In this document: positions 1 through 8,754 of the stretch, piece after piece | How positions within the stretch are numbered: the first letter of the stretch is position 1 | Layout of the letters: each line of letters opens with the position of its first letter | Made by a program: the position numbers and the translations under genes | NCBI GenBank assembly: GCA_963700425.1 | Contig: CAVOXO010000001.1 | Coordinates: forward strand, 248,001-312,000 | Length of the DNA: 64,000 bases | From: CAVOXO01 sp963700425 | GTDB lineage: Bacteria > Actinomycetota > Acidimicrobiia > Acidimicrobiales > Microtrichaceae | Direction of reading: 5' to 3' | Notes under the pieces: generated by a model | Seen by the model: the letters and a program-made list of their open reading frames with translations, nothing else | What the model was told of the DNA's origin: nothing | The model's database searches: none

Positions 1-14
1 CATCGACGTCGGTC

Positions 15-977
15 TCAGCGAAGGGCCAGCGCCTCGTTGAGGGCGCGGGCCGCGTCCGCGGGGCCCGCGAGGGCGACAAGGCGGGCGCCGGTCGATGCGG
101 CGAGACGGGCAGCATCGGCGGAATCGTCGGCGGGTGCCATGACGACCAACTCGGCCGCGAGCGCTGCAGCCGTCGGCGTCGGGTCGTCACCCGCGGTCCA
201 GCGGCAATCGGACAGCAACACGACGATCCGCCGTGCCGCCCCCGACACCGCTACCTGGGCGGATGCCGCACGGAGCGCCAGCCCGACATCGGTGGGGCCG
301 TGGCCGCGTAGGCGCAACAGATCGGTCGCGGCGTCACCGGGCGGCTCGACCGAGCCCATCGATCTCACCACGATCGCCCGTTCCGAGAATGCCACCACGG
401 CGCTCGAGGCCGGATGGCGCAGGGCGACCGCGGCGGCCGACACCGCCGCGGCGGCGAGCCGCTCTCCGGTCATCGAGCCCGACCGATCCACCACCAGGCA
501 GACCGACACGTCGCGTCGCTCCCATGCGCTGACCGCCAGGTCGTCGAGCGCCACCGGGCGTCGACGCGACCGGGCCTCCACGATGGCGTCGAGCGAAGCG
601 TCCACGTCGACGTCACCGTCGGCCACCCGCGCCGATCGGGTGACCAGGCCGCCGATCCCGTGTCCGATCTCCGACCGGAGCCGTTCGACGATCACCCTCC
701 GGGCGGCGTCCAGCGCCCTCCGGCGCAGCATCTCGTCGGTGGCGCCGGTGAGGTCGGCCAACAACGCCAGGGCGGCGTCGGGGTCCTCGTCCATCATCGA
801 GGCGAGGGCATCCTCGTCGAGCACGCCCACCTCCGGAGAGAGCTGGTCGAAACGGGGGTTGGCGGCGAGGGTTCTCCGTGCGATGGTCCGTCGGGCGGAT
901 TCCGCGAGGGCGTCCCGGGCCTCGTCGCCCTCCAGCACCTCGCCGGCCCCGCCACCGCCCGGCGGCGGCGGCGTCAC
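15..977 (-). CDS. VWA-domain protein (MoxR-partner, ChlD-like)
   Basis: 320-residue protein with an acidic, Gly/Pro-rich start and a C-terminal von Willebrand factor A fold. The MIDAS motif DRSGSM is visible near residue 163, and a TDVGLAL stretch supplies the later metal-binding Thr/Asp. VWA proteins of this type work as metal-dependent partners of MoxR AAA+ ATPases in assembling or activating other proteins; the client here cannot be told. The GTG start overlaps the stop of the upstream AAA+ gene by 4 bp, so the two are translationally coupled. The lack of a signal peptide or membrane segment suggests a cytoplasmic role. The subfamily name is less sure than the domain. Confidence 0.85.
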   Translation of the reverse strand: MTPPPPGGGGAGEVLEGDEARDALAESARRTIARRTLAANPRFDQLSPEVGVLDEDALASMMDEDPDAALALLADLTGATDEMLRRRALDAARRVIVERLRSEIGHGIGGLVTRSARVADGDVDVDASLDAIVEARSRRRPVALDDLAVSAWERRDVSVCLVVDRSGSMTGERLAAAAVSAAAVALRHPASSAVVAFSERAIVVRSMGSVEPPGDAATDLLRLRGHGPTDVGLALRAASAQVAVSGAARRIVVLLSDCRWTAGDDPTPTAAALAAELVVMAPADDSADAARLAASTGARLVALAGPADAARALNEALALR

Positions 978-1846
978 CCTTTTCCCGGATCCGCCGTCTC
1001 CTCGGGTGTCCGCAGCCGCCGAATCAACTCATCGATGATCTCGGAGGACCGGCGGGCGCAGCCCTCCCGCACCCGTACCCGGCCCGACAACGCCAACTGC
1101 GCGGCATCGGGGACGATGTCGCCCCCGGGCCGCAAACCGGTCAGCTCGGCTCCGAGAGAGACCATGTCGATGGCTCCGCGGATCGACGAGCCCGACGCGA
1201 GATCGGCGTGTGAACGGGTCGCACGTACCAGATCGACGGCGAAGTCCACCTCGGCCCGCTCGGCGCCGCGGCACGCCCGTTCCACGATGGCGACCTCATC
1301 GTCGTAGTCCTGGTATCCCATCTCCAGTCGACACACCCGGTCGTAGATGGCGCTCGAGATCCGTGCGGTGCCGACCGCGTCGAAGGGGTTCATGGCCGCC
1401 ACGAACCGGAACTCCGGATCGGCCTCCACGGTGCCCAGGCGTGGGACCGTGATCATGCCCTCGCTCATCACCGAGATGAGGACGTTGAGGGTCTCCTCGG
1501 GGATCCGGTTGATCTCCTCCACGTAGAAGAGGTGGCCGTTGCGGAGCGCGTCGGTCAGCGGTCCGTCGAGGAAGATGTCGGCGGAGTAGCCCGCCTCCAG
1601 AACCGCGGCGGGATCGAAGGTGCCGACCAACCGGGCGGGGGTGAGCTCGGCGTTGCCCTCCACGAAGGAGAACCCTCGATGGGCCGCCTCGGCCACCGCT
1701 CGGAGCAGCGTCGACTTCCCGGTCCCCGGGGGGCCGTCGAGGATGAGGTGCCGGCCCGCCGCGAGCGCGGCGACCACCTGGTCGATCTCGGAACGCCGTC
1801 CGACGACCGACCTCGTCAGCCGGTCGACGAGTGACGCGTCGTACAC
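974..1846 (-). CDS. MoxR-family AAA+ ATPase
   Basis: 290-residue AAA+ ATPase. Walker A GPPGTGKST lies near residues 38-46 and Walker B LFYVEEINR near 105, followed by a sensor region VAAMNPFD. The layout matches MoxR/BchI-type ATPases, which act with a VWA partner as chaperone-like remodelers. Starts with GTG 3 bp after the alcohol dehydrogenase stop and overlaps the VWA gene by 4 bp. It may therefore be read through from the dehydrogenase promoter, and a role in maturing that enzyme is possible but only inferred from order. An alternative is a magnesium-chelatase BchI-type subunit, but no tetrapyrrole genes are nearby. Confidence 0.9.
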   Translation of the reverse strand: MYDASLVDRLTRSVVGRRSEIDQVVAALAAGRHLILDGPPGTGKSTLLRAVAEAAHRGFSFVEGNAELTPARLVGTFDPAAVLEAGYSADIFLDGPLTDALRNGHLFYVEEINRIPEETLNVLISVMSEGMITVPRLGTVEADPEFRFVAAMNPFDAVGTARISSAIYDRVCRLEMGYQDYDDEVAIVERACRGAERAEVDFAVDLVRATRSHADLASGSSIRGAIDMVSLGAELTGLRPGGDIVPDAAQLALSGRVRVREGCARRSSEIIDELIRRLRTPEETADPGKG

Positions 1847-1849
1847 CGA

Positions 1850-2998
1850 TCAGTCGAAGACGATGACGCCGCGGATGTTCTTCCCGTCGCGCATGTCCTG
1901 GTAGCCCTGATTGACCTCGTCGAGGGTGTAGGTGTTGGTGACCAACTCGTCGAGCTTCAACCGGCCCTCGCGGTACATCGCCAACATCTCGGGAATCGAG
2001 TCGCGGGGGCTCTCGGACCCGAAGATCGTGCCCCGCACCTGCTTGTTCATCATGGCCAGGTCGAACAGCGAGATGGTGGCCTCGCTCTCCATCATGTTGG
2101 CGATCGACGTCACCACGACGGTGCCGTTCTTGCCGACCAGCCCGAGGGCGGGGGCCAGCATGTGACCGTCGGTCAGTCCGACGGTGATGATGGCCGAGTC
2201 GGCCATGCGACCCCAGGTCAGCCCCGGGAGCGCCTCGGCAGCCTCGTCGATCGAGGAATAGGTGTGGGTGGCGCCGAACTCCTGTGACTTCTCCCGCTTG
2301 AACTCCACGGGGTCGACCGCGATGACCCGCGCCGCGCCGGCGAGCGCGGCACCCTGCACTGCATTCATCCCGACCCCGCCGACCCCGATGATCACCACCG
2401 TGTCGCCGGGCTTCACCTCGGCGCGGTTGACCGCCGAACCGAAGCCCGTCGATGCGCCGCAGCTGACGAGAGCTGCGGGGGTGAAGGGGATGTCGGGCTC
2501 GATCTTGATGATCGAGTCCTCCGACAACAACATGTACTCGCTGAACGTCCCGAGGTTGGCGAACGTGTTCACCATGTCGTCGCCGATGTGATGGGCAACC
2601 CGGCCGTCGGCGATCATGCCCTTCTCGAATGCCTTTGCACCGAGATCGCACAGTTGCTGCTGTCCGGTCGCGCAGTAGTGGCATCGCCCGCAGGCGGGGA
2701 TGAACGACACCGCCACGTGATCACCCACCGAGACGCTCGTCACCCCCGGGCCGATCTCGATGACCTCACCGGACCCCTCGTGACCACCGACGAGCGGGAA
2801 CATCGGGTCCATACCCAACGATGCCGCGGTCGCATTGTCGATGGCGAGATCGCCTTGAACCATGTGCTCGTCGCTGTGGCACATGCCTGCGACCTTGGTC
2901 TTCACGAGGATCTCGTTGGGGCCGGGATCGTCGAGGTCGACCTCTTCGATCTTCCAGTCCTGACCGACATCCCACAACACGGCAGCACGAGTCTTCAT
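1850..2998 (-). CDS. NDMA-dependent, mycofactocin-type zinc alcohol dehydrogenase
   Basis: 382-residue medium-chain zinc dehydrogenase. Catalytic zinc ligands are in GMCHSDEH (about residue 40) and GHEGSGEV (about 70). The structural zinc site is CGRCHYCATGQQQLC (about 100-114), and the nucleotide-binding GVGGVGMNAVQ lies near 200. The overall sequence matches the NDMA-dependent (Rxyl_3153-like) subfamily, known to hold NAD non-exchangeably and to use mycofactocin as external electron carrier. ATG 2998 is chosen over an upstream in-frame Met because an AAGGGGG ribosome site sits just before it. A KstR-like palindrome lies 23 bp upstream. The mycofactocin genes begin about 5.4 kb away on the other strand, which supports the subfamily call. 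Confidence 0.88.
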   Translation of the reverse strand: MKTRAAVLWDVGQDWKIEEVDLDDPGPNEILVKTKVAGMCHSDEHMVQGDLAIDNATAASLGMDPMFPLVGGHEGSGEVIEIGPGVTSVSVGDHVAVSFIPACGRCHYCATGQQQLCDLGAKAFEKGMIADGRVAHHIGDDMVNTFANLGTFSEYMLLSEDSIIKIEPDIPFTPAALVSCGASTGFGSAVNRAEVKPGDTVVIIGVGGVGMNAVQGAALAGAARVIAVDPVEFKREKSQEFGATHTYSSIDEAAEALPGLTWGRMADSAIITVGLTDGHMLAPALGLVGKNGTVVVTSIANMMESEATISLFDLAMMNKQVRGTIFGSESPRDSIPEMLAMYREGRLKLDELVTNTYTLDEVNQGYQDMRDGKNIRGVIVFD

Positions 2999-3020
2999 CT
3001 GGCCCCCTTCGGCGCTCGGG

Positions 3021-3034
3021 TGGAACAAGTTCTA
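3021..3034. promoter_or_regulatory. KstR-like operator between alcohol dehydrogenase and cyclase
   Basis: TGGAACAAGTTCTA fits the mycobacterial KstR consensus TNNAACNNGTTNNA. It lies in the 72-bp divergent intergenic gap, 23 bp from the dehydrogenase start and 37 bp from the cyclase start, where a repressor could block either promoter. The match is seen in the sequence; the identity of the regulator is inferred. Confidence 0.55.
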
Positions 3035-3070
3035 CACCACCGCGTGCGTCGGTTCGACCGACACGACACG

Positions 3071-4154
3071 ATGTCAGCCATGACCGATGACGATCCGGCG
3101 ACCACGCCGTCGCCTGCCCATCCCGCGGGGCGCATGGCTCGCCTCCACCGGATCGTTGGGCTCGACCCCCCCGAGTTGACGCGGGCCGACATCGTCAGCC
3201 GCTCACAGATGGATCCCGCCGTCACGGTGCGGTGGTGGCGTGCCATGGGGTTCCCCGAGGCCGGGGACGACGACGTGGTGTTCGGTCGTGACGATGCCGA
3301 GATCGCCACCCGACTCCACGCTCTCGAAGTCGCCGGATTGCTCGACGACGAGGCGGTACTCCGGCTCGCCAGGGTCATGGGCGCGTCGTTCTCCGCGTAT
3401 CGCCGATGCCCAGATCGCGGCCATCGACGACATGTTGTCGATCATGGAGGGGCTCGACAGTTCGCTGGGTCGCCGCGAGCGGCTCAACGCCTTCGTCGCC
3501 GGAGCGGACGAGGATCTGCTCGAGTTGTTGGAGACCACCATGCTCCACGTGTGGCGCCGCCACATGCTCGCCGCCTTCGCCCGCTGGTTGTCCGTGGAGG
3601 ACGACATGGCCGATGCCGCGGTCGGCTTCGCCGACATCTCGGGATTCACCAAGCTGGTGAGGGGCCTCGACCCCCACGAGTTGGCCCGGGTGATCGATCG
3701 ATTCGAGGCGACCTCCACCGACGTCGTCACCGGTTTCGGGGGGCGGGTGGTCAAGTTGATCGGTGACGAGATCATGTTCACCTGCGCCGACATGGGCACC
3801 GCGGTCGACATCGCCCTGGAACTGGTGTCGGATGTGTCGGGGGACGACGTTCCCCCCTTGCGGGCCGGCGTCGCGTTCGGACCGACGGTGACGGTCGGCG
3901 GCGATGTGTTCGGCCCGACGGTGAATCTGGCGAGCAGGCTCACCGACATCGCCCGACCGAGATCGGTGGCGATCACCCGGGACTCGGCCGAACTCATCGG
4001 TGACCGCGACGGACTCGACATCCGCCGGGTGCGGCGCTCCTACGACTTCAAGGGCATCGGCCGGACCCGCATCGCGGCGATCCGGCGCGACGCCGCGTCG
4101 GCAACCGACGACGCACCCCACGACGGTGTCGGCGGCGAGGGCGGGTCACCGTGA
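3071..4154 (+). CDS. Class III adenylate/guanylate cyclase (one frameshift)
   Basis: Cyclase of about 360 residues if a +1 shift near 3390-3400 is repaired. Before the shift comes an all-helical N-terminal domain (MARLHRIVGLDPPELTRADI), like the regulatory domains of mycobacterial Rv1264-type cyclases. After it comes the catalytic domain. The metal-binding Asp is in VGFADISGFTKL, the second metal site in KLIGDEIMFT, and GPTVNLASRL follows. It would make cAMP (or cGMP) from the nucleoside triphosphate, as a dimer in the cytoplasm. Because both sides of the shift are well conserved and the join makes sense (FSRIADAQIAAIDD), a sequencing indel is more likely than a pseudogene. Confidence 0.82.
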
Positions 4155-4222
4155 GCGCCGGGTCAGGCCTGTAGGGTCGAAATCACGTCCGAACCGCCCA
4201 GATACCGGAGACCAGAGTCACC

Positions 4223-5533
4223 ATGACGACAGCCGACCCGACCGGGGCCGCCCCTCCGCCTCCGACCGACGCCCTCAAGCTGCTCCCCAAGAACCTCGCC
4301 GACGACAACCTCGTCGCCGTCAAACGGGACATGGACGCGGGCAACCTCGATCAGCTGCGCGGCGCACTGACGGCACCACAGTTCGCAGCGTTCGAGACTG
4401 CGGTCAACAACGGCGACATCGATGCGGCCCGCGCCGCCGTGGCCGGAGTCGACGTCCCCGGGGTCGGAGTCCTGTCTCCCGCGCCCCGACCGGCGTGGCT
4501 GATCCCTGCGGTGATCGCCGCGGTCGTCGTCGCCGGTGGGCTCATCGCCGCGCTCGTCCTGTCGGGTGGCGACGATCTGAAGACCATCCCCGAGACCCTC
4601 TCGGACGACGCCGACTTCTCCACCGTGTCGGAATTGATCGACACCGCCGGGCTCAGCCCTCTGTTGTCGGAGACGGGTCCGTACACGATGTTCGCTCCCA
4701 CGAACGAGGCCTTCGAGGCGATGGCCGATGCCGAGCGGACCGTGCTCCTCGAGGACGGAGCGAAGCTCGAAGCAGTGCTCCGCTACCACGTGGTGGTCGG
4801 TCAGGAACTCGCCGCCGACGACCTGTCGGGCGAGATCCCCACGCTCGAAGGCCAATCGGTCGTGGCCACCGGCTCGGGAGGTTCACTCAAGATCAACGAG
4901 GCGCTCGTCACCAAGCCCGACATCGAGGCGTCCAACGGTGTGATCCACGGGATCGACAAGGTCCTGATCCCGCCGGGCCTGGATCTCACCGCGCCTCCCT
5001 CCGACGACATCATGGAGCTCCTGGCCGCCGACCCGGACTACTCGACGTTGACCTCGTTGCTCACCTCGACGGGGTTGTCGTCGACTCTCACGACCGCGGG
5101 GCCGTTCACCCTGTTCGCTCCTGACAACGACGCCTTCGACGCCGTTCCCGACGAGCAGTTGGCGACCCTCCAGACCGACGAGACGCTCCTGCGCAGCGTG
5201 CTGAACTACCACGTGGTGGCCGGCGACTACCCGTCCTCGAGTCTCGAGACCGGTCAGCTCGACTCGGTCGAGGGAAGCCCGCTCGACATCGTGGTGAACG
5301 GAGCCGCGGTGACCGTGGACGGAGCGAACGTGGTCGCCGCCGATCGGCTGGCCAGCAACGGAGTGGTGCACGGCATCGATCAGGTCCTCGTCCCACCCGG
5401 GGTGGACCTGAGCCAGCCCACCACGACCACCGAGGCGACGACCACGACCACGACCGAGGCGGTCGCGACGACGACGAGCGCGCCGACCACCACGTTGGCC
5501 TCGACCACGACGGTGGGCGCGTCGACGGAGTAG
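4223..5533 (+). CDS. Membrane-anchored protein with two fasciclin (FAS1) domains
   Basis: 436 residues. A cytoplasmic N-terminal part of about 90 residues precedes one membrane helix (WLIPAVIAAVVVAGGLIAALVL, about residues 93-114). Two extracellular FAS1 domains follow, each with the conserved H-box YHVV and the late motif NGVIHGIDKVL or NGVVHGIDQVL. The tail is Thr-rich low-complexity sequence, coded by repeated ACG/ACC codons (about 5416-5510), probably a disordered or glycosylated wall-spanning stalk. FAS1 proteins mediate cell-surface adhesion. The short N-terminal cytoplasmic module is unusual for the family, which mostly has a cleaved signal peptide; its role is unknown. Confidence 0.85.
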   Translation: MTTADPTGAAPPPPTDALKLLPKNLADDNLVAVKRDMDAGNLDQLRGALTAPQFAAFETAVNNGDIDAARAAVAGVDVPGVGVLSPAPRPAWLIPAVIAAVVVAGGLIAALVLSGGDDLKTIPETLSDDADFSTVSELIDTAGLSPLLSETGPYTMFAPTNEAFEAMADAERTVLLEDGAKLEAVLRYHVVVGQELAADDLSGEIPTLEGQSVVATGSGGSLKINEALVTKPDIEASNGVIHGIDKVLIPPGLDLTAPPSDDIMELLAADPDYSTLTSLLTSTGLSSTLTTAGPFTLFAPDNDAFDAVPDEQLATLQTDETLLRSVLNYHVVAGDYPSSSLETGQLDSVEGSPLDIVVNGAAVTVDGANVVAADRLASNGVVHGIDQVLVPPGVDLSQPTTTTEATTTTTTEAVATTTSAPTTTLASTTTVGASTE

Positions 5534-5546
5534 GCCCGGACCCGTG

Positions 5547-6920
5547 TCAGGTGGCCACGAGCGGCCATGGTCGATTCGCCTCGACGGTCAGAGCGACATC
5601 GAGAAGCCAGCCATCACGGTGATGGGGCGCGAGAACCTGCATACCGACCGGTAGTCCGTCGTGATGGGCCACCGGGATCGAGATGGCCGGGTTCCCATAC
5701 AGGTTCGAGGGAATCGTGAGGCGGCCGTTGTTGGCCATCGTGTCCTCGCGCTCTCCGAAACGTGACGGGAGAGGTCCTTCGGCGTCGAAGGCGACGTCGG
5801 GGTTCGACGACGTGATGACCAGGTCGGTCTGGCCGAAGATCGATGCCATGGCTTCGAAGATCGCCGTGCGACGTTCTTCGAGGCGGATTCGTGCGGCCAT
5901 GTCGTAACGGCCCTCGGCCCACCGGTGGGCGAACTGCATCTCGGGGGTCAGATCGTCAGCGCAGTCGGGCCACGCGTCGCCGAGCAGCGCGAACGAGCTG
6001 GCCATGTTGGCGAGAGACCACGCCGTTCCGGCGTTGGGAACGGTCGCGTCGATGTCGACGCGACGCAGCCCCAGGTCCTCGATGAGGGCTTCGGCGGCCG
6101 CGTCGACGAGGGCCTCGGTCGCGGGGTTGACGACCGCTCCGCCGAAGTCGTGGACGACGGCCACGCGGAGACCGGACAGGTCGTGGGTACCGAGCCCTTC
6201 CTCCCATCCCTCGATGCGGGGGAGTGACAACGGGTCGTGGAGGTCCGAGCCGTTGGCCACGTCGAGCCATCGAGCCGTGTCGCGCACCGATCGGGTCAGT
6301 CCGCCGACCGTCACGGTCAGGGCGCCGATGGCGGTGTGAGGTCCCCGCGGAATCCTCCCGAACGTCGTCTTGAGTCCCACCAGCCCGCAGAAGCCCGCGG
6401 GGATGCGGATCGACCCGCCACCGTCGCCGCCCGTGGCCAGGGTCATCAGTCCACCGGCCACCGCCGCGGCTGATCCGCCCGACGAGCCACCGGGGGTCCG
6501 GCCGTGTCGCCAGGGGTTGTGCGTCGCGCCGTTGAGCACGGTTCGGGTCAGGTTCACGCCGCCGAACTCCGATGCGGTCGTGAGGCCCACCGGGACGCAG
6601 CCAGCCGCCAACAGCCGTTCGACGTGGGTGGTGGTGAACGACGCGGTGTGATCGGCCAGCGGCACGCAGGCCTCGGTGTCGGGCCAGCCCTCGACCTGGT
6701 CGAGCTCCTTGATGCCCAGCGGCACTCCGCCGAACGGAGCCGAGACGTCGGCCTCTGCCGCCGTGGCCCGGGCTCGGTCGGGGTCCAGGAAGCTGATCGC
6801 GTTCAGGTCCGAGTTCTCGATGGCGCCCAACGTCGCATCCAACTCCTCGACGGGAGAGCGCTCGCCCGATCTGAATGCTTCGACGAGTCCGACGGCATCG
6901 CCGCCCCATGGTGTGTTCAT
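5547..6920 (-). CDS. Amidase-signature hydrolase
   Basis: 457-residue amidase-signature enzyme. The catalytic triad is visible as Lys in PLGIKEL (about residue 69), cis-Ser in TGGDGGGSIRIPAG (about 165-178), and the nucleophilic Ser in the GGSSGGSAAAVAGG signature (about 143-156). It hydrolyses carboxylic amides to acid and ammonia. The substrate cannot be read from sequence, and GatA is unlikely because no gatB/gatC is adjacent. It ends 13 bp from the convergent FAS1 gene. It is divergent from the aminotransferase, with only 56 bp between the two starts. Confidence 0.88.
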   Translation of the reverse strand: MNTPWGGDAVGLVEAFRSGERSPVEELDATLGAIENSDLNAISFLDPDRARATAAEADVSAPFGGVPLGIKELDQVEGWPDTEACVPLADHTASFTTTHVERLLAAGCVPVGLTTASEFGGVNLTRTVLNGATHNPWRHGRTPGGSSGGSAAAVAGGLMTLATGGDGGGSIRIPAGFCGLVGLKTTFGRIPRGPHTAIGALTVTVGGLTRSVRDTARWLDVANGSDLHDPLSLPRIEGWEEGLGTHDLSGLRVAVVHDFGGAVVNPATEALVDAAAEALIEDLGLRRVDIDATVPNAGTAWSLANMASSFALLGDAWPDCADDLTPEMQFAHRWAEGRYDMAARIRLEERRTAIFEAMASIFGQTDLVITSSNPDVAFDAEGPLPSRFGEREDTMANNGRLTIPSNLYGNPAISIPVAHHDGLPVGMQVLAPHHRDGWLLDVALTVEANRPWPLVAT

Positions 6921-6976
6921 GCCGAGACGCTATCGATGCGGTGGCGGCGACGCCCGCTGGGAACCAACATTGACGG

Positions 6977-8317
6977 ATGGATCACCACAGTTTCGAGGCC
7001 GCGTACGACAACGACCGGGCCCATGTCTTCCACTCCTGGTCGGCTCAGGGCCTCATCCGGCCGACCGCCATCGCCGGGGCGCTGGGGTCGCGGATCTGGG
7101 ACTACGACGGCAACGAATGGTTGGACTTCGCATCTCAGCTGATGAACGTCAACATCGGCCACCAGCATCCCCGCCTCGTCGCCGCCATCCAGGAGGCCGC
7201 GGGTCGCCTGTGCACGATCGCCCCGTCGTTCGCCAACGCCGACCGGTCCGAAGCCGCCCGCCTCATCTCCGAGATCGCCCCGGGCGATCTCGACCACGTC
7301 TTCTTCACCAACGGGGGGGCGGAGGCGAACGAGAACGCCATCCGAATGGCCCGCATCCACACCGGGCGCCACAAGGTGCTCGCCGCGCACCGCAGCTACC
7401 ACGGGGCGACCCACGGTGCGATCACCCTCACCGGCGACCCGCGCCGCTGGGCGAGCGAACCTGCCATCTCGGGCGTCTCGCGCTTCGGTGGCCCCTACCT
7501 GTACCGGTCGTCGTTCCATGCGACGACGCCGGAGGAGGAGTGCGCCCGCGCCCTCGAACACCTCGAGGAACTCATCATGTACGAGGGCTACGAACAAGTG
7601 GCGGCCATCATTCTCGAACCGGTGGTGGGCACCAACGGCATCCTCGTGCCGCCTGACGGATATCTCCCCGGTGTACGAGCGCTCTGTGATCGATACGGGA
7701 TCATGATGATCTGCGACGAGGTCATGGCGGGTTTCGGCCGCACCGGCACCTGGCTGGCCGTGGACAACTGGGAGGTCACCCCCGACCTCATCACGTTCGC
7801 CAAAGGCGTCAATTCGGGCTATGTGCCGATCGGTGGCGTGATGATCTCCGAGGCGGTCGTCGAGACGTTCGCGGAGCGCGTCTACCCCGGCGGACTCACC
7901 TACTCGGGCCATCCGCTGGCCTGCGCGTCGGTGGTGGCGTCGATCAACATCTTCAGGGAGGAGGGCGTCGTCGAGAACGCTGCTCGTCTCGGTCGTGAGG
8001 TCCTCGGCCCCGGGCTGGCCGAGATCGCCGATCGGCATCGGTCGGTCGGGGAGGTGCGCGGGCTGGGCGTCTTCTGGGCGATCGAGCTGGTCAGGGATCG
8101 CGAGACCCGCGAGATGCTGGTTCCGTACAACGCGACGGGGGCCGCCGCCGAGCCGATGAACGCCCTGATGGCCGACATCAAGGCGAACGGCATCTGGCCG
8201 TTCGCCCATTTCAACCGCGTCCACGTCACCCCGCCCTGTGTCATGACCGACGAGGAGGCCCAGCGTGGCCTGGACGTCATCGACGCCGCTCTGGACCGCG
8301 TGGATGAGTCGTTGTGA
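6977..8317 (+). CDS. Class III (omega) aminotransferase, PLP-dependent
   Basis: 446-residue fold-type I aminotransferase. Motifs include the phosphate-binding FFTNGGAEANENAIRMAR (about residue 112-129), the PLP-ring Asp in MMICDEVMAGFGRTGTW (about 241-257), and the Schiff-base Lys in ITFAKGVNSGYVPIGGV (about 277). Class III enzymes move an amino group from omega-amino acids or amines to a keto acid. The sequence is closest in style to the aspartate aminotransferase family proteins often annotated as beta-alanine:pyruvate or taurine transaminases; I cannot pick a substrate. It lies immediately upstream of mftA (42 bp) on the same strand, so it may share a transcript with the mycofactocin genes. 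Confidence 0.88.
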   Translation: MDHHSFEAAYDNDRAHVFHSWSAQGLIRPTAIAGALGSRIWDYDGNEWLDFASQLMNVNIGHQHPRLVAAIQEAAGRLCTIAPSFANADRSEAARLISEIAPGDLDHVFFTNGGAEANENAIRMARIHTGRHKVLAAHRSYHGATHGAITLTGDPRRWASEPAISGVSRFGGPYLYRSSFHATTPEEECARALEHLEELIMYEGYEQVAAIILEPVVGTNGILVPPDGYLPGVRALCDRYGIMMICDEVMAGFGRTGTWLAVDNWEVTPDLITFAKGVNSGYVPIGGVMISEAVVETFAERVYPGGLTYSGHPLACASVVASINIFREEGVVENAARLGREVLGPGLAEIADRHRSVGEVRGLGVFWAIELVRDRETREMLVPYNATGAAAEPMNALMADIKANGIWPFAHFNRVHVTPPCVMTDEEAQRGLDVIDAALDRVDESL

Positions 8318-8358
8318 CGCGGCGGTACAGTGTCTGCCAGCCCAGCGGGGAGTGAATC

Positions 8359-8469
8359 ATGGACACCGAGATCCAGGACGAGGTCGACGAGACCGGCGAC
8401 GACGAGATCGTCGAGGAAGAGCTGTTGGTCGAGGAGATCTCGATCGACGGGATGTGCGGCGTGTACTGA
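8359..8469 (+). CDS. mftA: Mycofactocin precursor peptide MftA
   Basis: 36-residue ribosomal peptide too short for most gene callers. The leader is very acidic and ends in the invariant core IDGMCGVY, the hallmark of MftA. In the known pathway, MftC decarboxylates and cross-links the C-terminal Val-Tyr dipeptide, and the peptidase MftE then releases it as the precursor of the redox cofactor. A GCGGGGAG-type ribosome site precedes ATG 8359. mftB starts 3 bp after the stop. The core is complete, so the peptide should be functional. Confidence 0.96.
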   Translation: MDTEIQDEVDETGDDEIVEEELLVEEISIDGMCGVY

Positions 8470-8472
8470 CCG

Positions 8473-8754
8473 GTGGGCGTCGATCTTGACAGCCCCTACG
8501 AGGTGCACCCCCAGGTGTCGCTTCGCCCCGAACCGTTCGGCGCGCTCGCCTACCACTTCGGCACCCGCCGATTGTCGTTCCTCCGGTCTCTCGACATGGT
8601 CGAGGTGGTCGAGGCGCTCGACGGCGCACCATCGGTGCGGGTTGCCCTCGCCGAGGCAGGAGTCGAGGAACGCCGCTGGGGGAGCTTCACGACCGCACTG
8701 GCCCAGCTCGAACGATCGGAGATGATCCGTGTCCGCCACCCAGCTGACCGATGA
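8473..8754 (+). CDS. mftB: Mycofactocin chaperone MftB (RiPP recognition element)
   Basis: 93-residue PqqD-like protein. MftB binds the MftA leader and presents it to the radical SAM enzyme MftC. Typical features are YHFGTRRLSFLRSLDMVEVVEAL (about 33-55) and the C-terminal winged-helix segment ending LAQLERSEMIR. It starts with GTG 3 bp behind mftA and overlaps mftC by 26 bp, the tight order normal for the family. Length fits known MftB proteins (about 85-105 residues). Confidence 0.93.
   Translation: MGVDLDSPYEVHPQVSLRPEPFGALAYHFGTRRLSFLRSLDMVEVVEALDGAPSVRVALAEAGVEERRWGSFTTALAQLERSEMIRVRHPADR

Noticed and set aside
5416..5510. Repeat array near the FAS1 gene end
   Set aside because: It is low-complexity coding sequence for a Thr-rich tail, not a CRISPR or tandem array.
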